64,000 nt of DNA, from contig JALGPY010000008.1 of the NCBI GenBank assembly GCA_023055425.1, positions 10,054,501 to 10,118,500 of the forward strand. Reading direction: 5' to 3'. Position numbers and translations under genes: made by a program. This DNA comes from Linanthus parryae. Taxonomy: Eukaryota > Streptophyta > Magnoliopsida > Ericales > Polemoniaceae. Shown here one piece after another: positions 62,477 to 64,000 of this stretch (the first letter of the stretch is position 1; every line of letters starts with the position of its first letter). A model generated the notes under the pieces. The model saw nothing but the letters and a program-made list of their open reading frames with translations. It had not been told where the DNA came from and ran no database searches.

Positions 62477-64000
62477 GTTAGTGATTTCGGCTTAAATTCT
62501 GAACAATAGATTTTGATAGTTTTGGCAGTTTCAAACTGTGTGGTGGGGTTAAGGTTGCTGTCTGTTAAACTCAGGCTTAGGCCTCCTTCAGACTTGTATA
62601 TTCAAAGAGAATTGTGTGTGCTAGAGAATTGGATCATGGAGAATTGGTTTATGTGTTGCAAACTAATAGATGGAAAGTTAAAGGTGAAAAATTGCAGAGA
62701 AATGCTGTTGTACACAATTTGTGTACTGTTTTATTTGGCACAAAAAGACTACCCTTTGGGCGCAGAAGGCATTGGTAAGAGCCTAGGACCATACCACAAG
62801 CCAATACTCTAGGGAAGAACCTAACATGATGTGCATGGCCATCTAAACAAAACAGGATATGCATAATTATTTATTTTACTTAGTGCGATTGCTTTTTTGT
62901 CCTCTGTCAAGGGTAGCTAGAGTCGCAAAAGTGGATTTTGCTACTTCCAACAAAGTCATTTTTCATACGCAACTACCATAATTCAAATTCTGGAATAAGT
63001 GACTCAGCCTCTACCACTTGTGTCAAACTTTGTTGGTGCAATTACTATTTTAGAGAAGTTGTGAGACTACGAGATTGGTGTTGTAAACAAATCAAGCTGT
63101 CAATCAAATGGCGGCTCAAAGTTCATCTAACAATCTCGTTCAGTTGGACGAGACATTTGTTCTTTTAGCGGAATACTTCCCTTGACATACGTCTATGTTC
63201 TTAATTTTTCTTCTTCCTCAATGATAATCAGTTAAGTATGGATTTTATTGCACCCATCAAGGATGCTATAGCATTATAGCAAATTGTAACAGCTATTTCG
63301 AACTAGACACCTAGCACATGCCATTGACTTTTTGATTTGACTCTTTAGGGGAGCCTGGTTTTGTGATACGGGTCAACCGTATCACATGCCATTGACTTAA
63401 GACTCTAGCCGTGGAACCAAAAAAAGAAGAATTGATTTCATTTAATTAACAGCAAGCCCCCTTTGATTGGTGTTGTTAATCAATCCGGACCCGTCAACCC
63501 GCCCATTTCCTTCCTAATGGGTATTGGCTTTTTTAATTCTCTAAATGGGTATTGGATTAAGCAGATTTGCAAGTTAACCCATCTACACCAGTTTTTCTCA
63601 TCTTGTTGGTTCTCAGACGGGCGACTAGAGTCTCCGACGCTCACCGCTCGTCGATATCGCTTTCAATTCCCAAGTATTGTCTCTCTCTCAGATCGGTTTC
63701 TCGGACCCGAATGGTAGCGCCAAGTTTTTCGATTTCAGAGAGCAGCTGAAGCTTTATCACTATTCAGTAGAGTAAATAATCGGTTTCTTCTTGCTCCGTA
63801 GAGAATCAATTGCAGGTTTTATATTTTATCCCTGTCTAATATTATTTAGATTGGATCCTGTGATTGAATGTTAATGTGAGTTTTTTTGGGTTTTTTTTGT
63901 CCATTTCAAATGCAAATTGTTGGAGTAAAGTGAATGCACCAAACCCGTTTGATAAAATGATCATGTGGAACTCTCTATATTTTTTTTTTGCTGAAATTAG
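62477..64000. other. Right-edge spacer, no supported gene
   Basis: The first part is TDX 3' flank. CT-rich sequence at about 63600-63760 (TCTCTCTCTCAGATCGG) resembles a plant 5' leader and could belong to a plus-strand gene starting beyond the window. No coding exon is supported. Confidence 0.4.

Overview
The window is nuclear DNA from a flowering plant, most likely a eudicot. The supporting signs are spliced genes with AT-rich introns, plant-specific gene families (BBR/BPC and ZF-HD transcription factors, tetratricoredoxin) and dense plant-type transposons. There is no prokaryotic architecture, no CRISPR array, and no rRNA or tRNA gene that I can support. I cannot name the species.

Layout. 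1-10143 is an old L1-type LINE, cut by the left edge and heavily mutated, with a young Ty1/copia element inserted in its RNase H region. 11531-15126 is an internally deleted LTR element with a Ty3/gypsy-like polypurine end; a tiny TRIM element is nested in its left LTR. 16.2-17.05 kb holds an RNase H-like relic and a 157-bp tandem repeat. 17.2-18.8 kb is a BBR/BPC gene. 19.5-29.6 kb has no supported gene, but contains a MULE with a 9-bp target-site duplication, a hAT-like element, a short TIR element, a long GA microsatellite and three tandem SINE-like units. 29.6-30.24 kb is a ZF-HD homeobox gene.

30.1-44.2 kb is shaped by duplication. The segment from the ZF-HD 3' end through the 3' part of a ZNF830-like gene exists twice (30095-32300 and 33590-38642). 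The left copy keeps an intact ZF-HD gene and a broken ZNF830. The right copy keeps a broken ZF-HD tail and an intact seven-exon ZNF830 gene. A LINE fragment lies between the copies. A further tandem duplication of about 1.05 kb sits at the ZNF830 5' end.

45.8-52.7 kb (minus strand) is a seven-exon monoacylglycerol-lipase-type alpha/beta hydrolase with a 4.3-kb first intron. 53.0-55.7 kb is a cluster of small transposons: two Stowaway-like MITEs, a TRIM with a near-perfect hairpin MITE inside one LTR, and a Harbinger-like MITE. 55.86-62.45 kb is an eleven-exon tetratricoredoxin (TDX) gene with one predicted GC-AG intron. The right edge holds no supported gene.

The five intact genes are unrelated housekeeping or regulatory genes: two transcription factors, a splicing-associated zinc-finger protein, a lipase-like hydrolase and a chaperone/redox protein. 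They do not form a pathway. I found no convincing undescribed biological system. The strongest observations are the reciprocal gene loss after tandem duplication, the nested transposon stratigraphy with exact target-site duplications, and the tandemly copied 5' region of the ZNF830-like gene. All exon models below were built by hand from splice signals, reading phase and family similarity.
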